Shown here one piece after another: positions 43,223 to 46,023 of a DNA stretch of 46,023 bases; position 1 is the first letter of the stretch; the number at the start of each line of letters is the position of its first letter. Source of the DNA: Zygnema cylindricum (lineage: Eukaryota; Streptophyta; Zygnematophyceae; Zygnematales; Zygnemataceae). The position numbers and the translations under genes are program-made. The stretch lies in assembly GCA_037447655.1 (NCBI GenBank), contig JBBHKE010000048.1:1-46023 (forward strand), given 5' to 3'. A model generated the notes under the pieces. The model saw only the letters and a program-made list of their open reading frames with translations. It was not told the origin of the DNA and searched no databases.

Positions 43223-44871
43223 AGTTATTGGCCCACCACGCTTCCACCTGCAAGCAAGCTCTCACTTTGCCTTCTCGGCAGCCTCAAGGGGAGCACTTGA
43301 CCATCCAAGAGGCCTTCTCATCACCAGAGTGGAATAACTGGATTGAGGCGGCAAACGACGGAACGAAGTCGATCATGGAGGCCCAAACATGGGAGCTTGT
43401 GGAACTTCCTCCAAACCAAAAATCGATCGGCAGCAAATGGGTATTCAAGGTGAAGTTAAATCCTGATAACACCATTGAACGTTATAAGGCCAAACTTGTG
43501 GCGAAGGGGTACAATGTAAAGAAATAAATCGATTTTGAAGAAACATTTTTTCCGGTTGTTAGATTTCCAACAGTTAGGATTTTGGTGTCCCTAGCTGCTA
43601 AAAAAGATATGGAAATTCATCAGATGGATGTAAAGACGACCTTTTTGCATGGAGAACTAGAAGAGACAATTTACATGCAGCAACCTAAAAAAGTATGCAA
43701 AACCAAAAAAAGAGCATTTATTATGCAAGTTGCTAAAATCTTTGTATGACCTAAAAATAGGCCCCTATGCAATGGAATTTGAAGCTTGATGAATTCTTGA
43801 TCAGTGTAGGATTTCAAAGGATAAGTTCTGTTCACTCTGTCTATGTTCTAAAGGGTGAAAATGGGATAGTGTATATAGCGGTGTATGTAGATGATGTACT
43901 ATTAATTAGCAAATCAATGGCTGAAATTAACAAAATCAAAAGAGCTCTAAACTCATGGTTCGAGATAAAAGACCTCGGTGAGGCAAAGTATATTTTGGGA
44001 ATCTAGGTAGAGAGGGACAGAAATAAGAAAGTAATAAAATTAACTCAAAAATAGGCTATTGGAAACATGTTAGATATTGTTTGGACTGCGGGGGGCAAAA
44101 GGATGTCTAACTCCAATGGAGTTTTGACAGAAGTTAGAGGGAGAAGAGGCAGAAACAGGTGTCATTATTAGCGAGTATTTAGAGTCAGGGGAGAATGATC
44201 CTATGACAAAAATACCTTGTAGATATATAGTGAGAAGCTTAATATATTTTATGAACTGTACGCGTCATGACATTGCTGCAGCAGTTGGGGTACTGAGCAG
44301 AAATTTGGAGAATTCGAGAAAATCTGACTTTGATGCAGCAAAGAGAGTCTTAAGATATTTGGCAGGAACTAAAGACCTCAAACTCACATTAGGCGGAGGA
44401 GAAGTAAAATTACAACCGTAGAGTGATGCAAGCTATGGCGATATGCCAAGCCAGAAGTCCACCACGGGATTCGTTCTACAAATTGGGAACGAGACTTGCC
44501 GCAGGAGCACCAAACTTCAAAAGGTTACAGCAAAGTCGACAATGGAGTCAGAATATATGGCAGCGAGCACGACCCTCAAAGAACTCCTATGGGTGAAATC
44601 CATGTTGCAAGAATTAGGATACATGCAGGTTGGTCTACAAGTGATCTGGTATGATAACCAAGCTGCCATTGCCATTCCTTATAACCTAAGTCACCACTTC
44701 CAAAGCAAACACATGGATGTAAGATTACACTTTGTAAGAGAAAAAGTGTTCTCTAGAGTGCTTAAATTATGTTATTTGCCAGATGCAAAAATGATTGTTG
44801 ATATGCTCACTAAAACCCTTCCTGCTCCTAAGGCGAAGTATTGTAGGGATGCAGTAGGATTAAGTGAATAG
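43223..44871 (+). pseudogene. Copia RT-RNase H fragment, element B2
   Basis: Same domain order and most of the same lesions as the B1 copy, including the stop in LTQK and the broken YGLKQAP box, which therefore predate the duplication. Copy-specific changes: a stop after GYNVKK (43525-43527, where B1 reads on), an added stop after KYILGI (44004-44006), and TAG in place of the Trp codon in LQPWSD (44419-44421), while the stop after SIDA in B1 is absent (SLAAKKDMEIHQ). B1 has a stop at SHHF*SKH where B2 has Gln. YVDD and the RNase H acidic residues are intact, but the frame is not translatable as a whole. Confidence 0.9.
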
Positions 44872-45016
44872 CAGGATTGCTGCACTGCAATACTGCCACG
44901 CTGCGATAAGTCTAACATTGAGATATAGTGGGACTCAGTGACTTGCTAATTGCTATATTACTATGCTGCGATGCTGCGCTAGTTTGTCATTGCAGCTGCG
45001 CCGGTATACTAAGTCT

Positions 45017-45031
45017 AAAGCTTTAGGGGAG
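45017..45031 (+). other. Polypurine tract of B2
   Basis: AAAGCTTTAGGGGAG before LTR 45032, identical to B1. Confidence 0.78.
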
Positions 45032-45837
45032 TGTTGTTTTTGGAAAGCTTTCAGCCTTGGCAAATTAGAAGGATGGAAGAAAGGTAGTAATTTGTAGTGT
45101 AAGGACATGCGTCATCACTTGAGTGCAGTACAAGACAACGCAACTGCTATGAAGACAAGGAGCTAAGTAGCTGCTATGCAGACAGAGCAACTCAGCAGCA
45201 CGGCTGCTTTGCAGACAGAGCAGCGCAGCAGCGTAGCATCGCAGCAGCGAAGATGCGACACAGACAGAACAACGCAGCTGCGGCTACTTTGGATAGGATC
45301 CGTACAGACAATGCAACGGCTCTTATCTTAGATATGATTTGGTACGGGACAACGCAGCTGCGATTAATATGAATCAAGTTAACACACCTCAACTTAGTGG
45401 GTAGCTCAGTGGTAGCTCAGTGGTAGCTTAGTGGTAGCTCAGTGGTAGTTTGACATAATAGTATTAGCTTGATAGCTTGACGTACCTCACAGGTACACTG
45501 GACTCACCGGTACAACACAAGTTTAAGACTTAAGACTCAAAACACATTATGTATCCAAACTTCCAAGTAGTAAAACTGCCGACATTTTATGGAAAACTTC
45601 TAAGTATTATATCTTGAGTGTTGTCGGGTCAATAATACTAAAACATTGGGAGTTCTCAGTGATTATGTTGCTCTATACTTTGATAGAGCTTTGTGAATTT
45701 TGAATGTGTGTATAAGATTTGGTGTGCACTTGTAAACAGTTGTTTGGTAGGATTCTTGATTGCTTCTAAGAGAGTATCATGTCTACTTCTACTACTACTG
45801 CTGCTCCTCCACCTGCAACGGTGGTTGTAGAACAACA
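45032..45837 (+). repeat. 3' LTR of B2 (806 bp)
   Basis: Counterpart of 39213-40007 with one additional 11-bp repeat unit. Ends GAACAACA before TTTTG. Confidence 0.9.
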
Positions 45838-46023
45838 TTTTGTAATTTAGGTAACAATTCTTGTTAGCGCAAACATTTTGTGTAATTTAGAAATAAATTC
45901 TTGTTATCGCTAACAGTTTGTGTAATTTACGTAACAATTCTCGTTATCGCTGATTGTTTGTGTAAATTAGGCAACAATTCCTATTATCGTTACTGTTTGT
46001 GTAATTTAGATAACAATTATTTT
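45838..46023 (-). repeat. 40-bp satellite, block 7 (start only)
   Basis: Reverse orientation, identical by eye to 40008-40193; continues beyond the window. Confidence 0.95.

Larger units (their letters stand above)
42410..45837 (+). mobile_element. Copia element B2, duplicate of B1
   Basis: Same structure and flanking TTTTG (42405-42409, 45838-45842) as B1. Differences from B1 are sparse except in the first 130-200 bp of the 5' LTR, where they are clearly more frequent. It arose by tandem duplication of DNA, not by transposition. Confidence 0.93.
36420..46023 (+). repeat. 5.82-kb macro-repeat: element B plus satellite, tandem
   Basis: Unit 1 runs from about 36420 to 42240 and unit 2 from about 42240 to the window end (partial). 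The offset is 5819 through the element and 5830 after 45400, because of one extra 11-bp unit in an LTR. Both element copies lie at the same satellite position with the same TTTTG flank and share pol lesions, so one insertion was duplicated. The sequence after each copy (40008-40193 and 45838-46023) is identical by eye. Confidence 0.95.

Overview
This is repeat-only eukaryotic nuclear DNA. I see no intact protein-coding gene and no functional RNA gene. About 20 kb (roughly 44%) is one AT-rich tandem satellite with a 40-bp monomer, in seven blocks. The rest is Ty1/Copia-type LTR retrotransposons, almost all dead. The organism cannot be named from the sequence. Copia predominance, nested LTR elements in a satellite and plant-type G-boxes (CACGTG) in the LTRs make a plant with a large genome plausible, but this is inference. 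A pericentromeric or other heterochromatic location is likely.

Layout. 1-5133: Copia element C (minus strand, 3' LTR cut by the window edge). 5134-7564: satellite 1. 7565-10473: degenerate Copia element F2 (minus). 10474-10945: short satellite 2, inverted relative to its neighbours. 10946-11023: pol end of a truncated upstream A copy. 11024-16727: Copia element A (plus, gag to RNase H with many lesions). 16728-20738: satellite 3. 20739-22048: solo LTR D. 22049-27812: satellite 4. 27813-28879: unidentified segment with an antisense broken ORF. 28880-31637: internally deleted Copia F1 (plus). 31638-36590: satellite 5. 36591-40007: deleted Copia B1. 40008-42409: satellite 6. 42410-45837: B2, a duplicate of B1. 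45838-46023: satellite 7.

How it fits together. The LTRs begin TGTT and most end in CAACA or TAACA. Element B1 is flanked by a perfect 5-bp target duplication (TTTTG), and removing it restores a normal satellite monomer; solo LTR D has a near-perfect one (AATTA/AAATA). The elements are therefore insertions into a pre-existing satellite. The satellite then changed by segmental duplication (560-bp, about 1.2-kb and 1.47-kb blocks), and a 5.82-kb unit made of element B plus about 60 monomers was duplicated in tandem. Satellite orientation flips at F2, A and F1, which are also the damaged elements, so rearrangement breakpoints probably lie there.

Three features stand out: the monomer has a 12-14 bp palindromic core (GTTAGCGCTAAC); the candidate gag start codon lies inside the LTR in every family, as in yeast Ty1; and the F-family LTRs carry tRNA-like sequences antisense to the element. 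All coordinates, copy numbers and similarity statements were read by eye; no alignment or database search was run.
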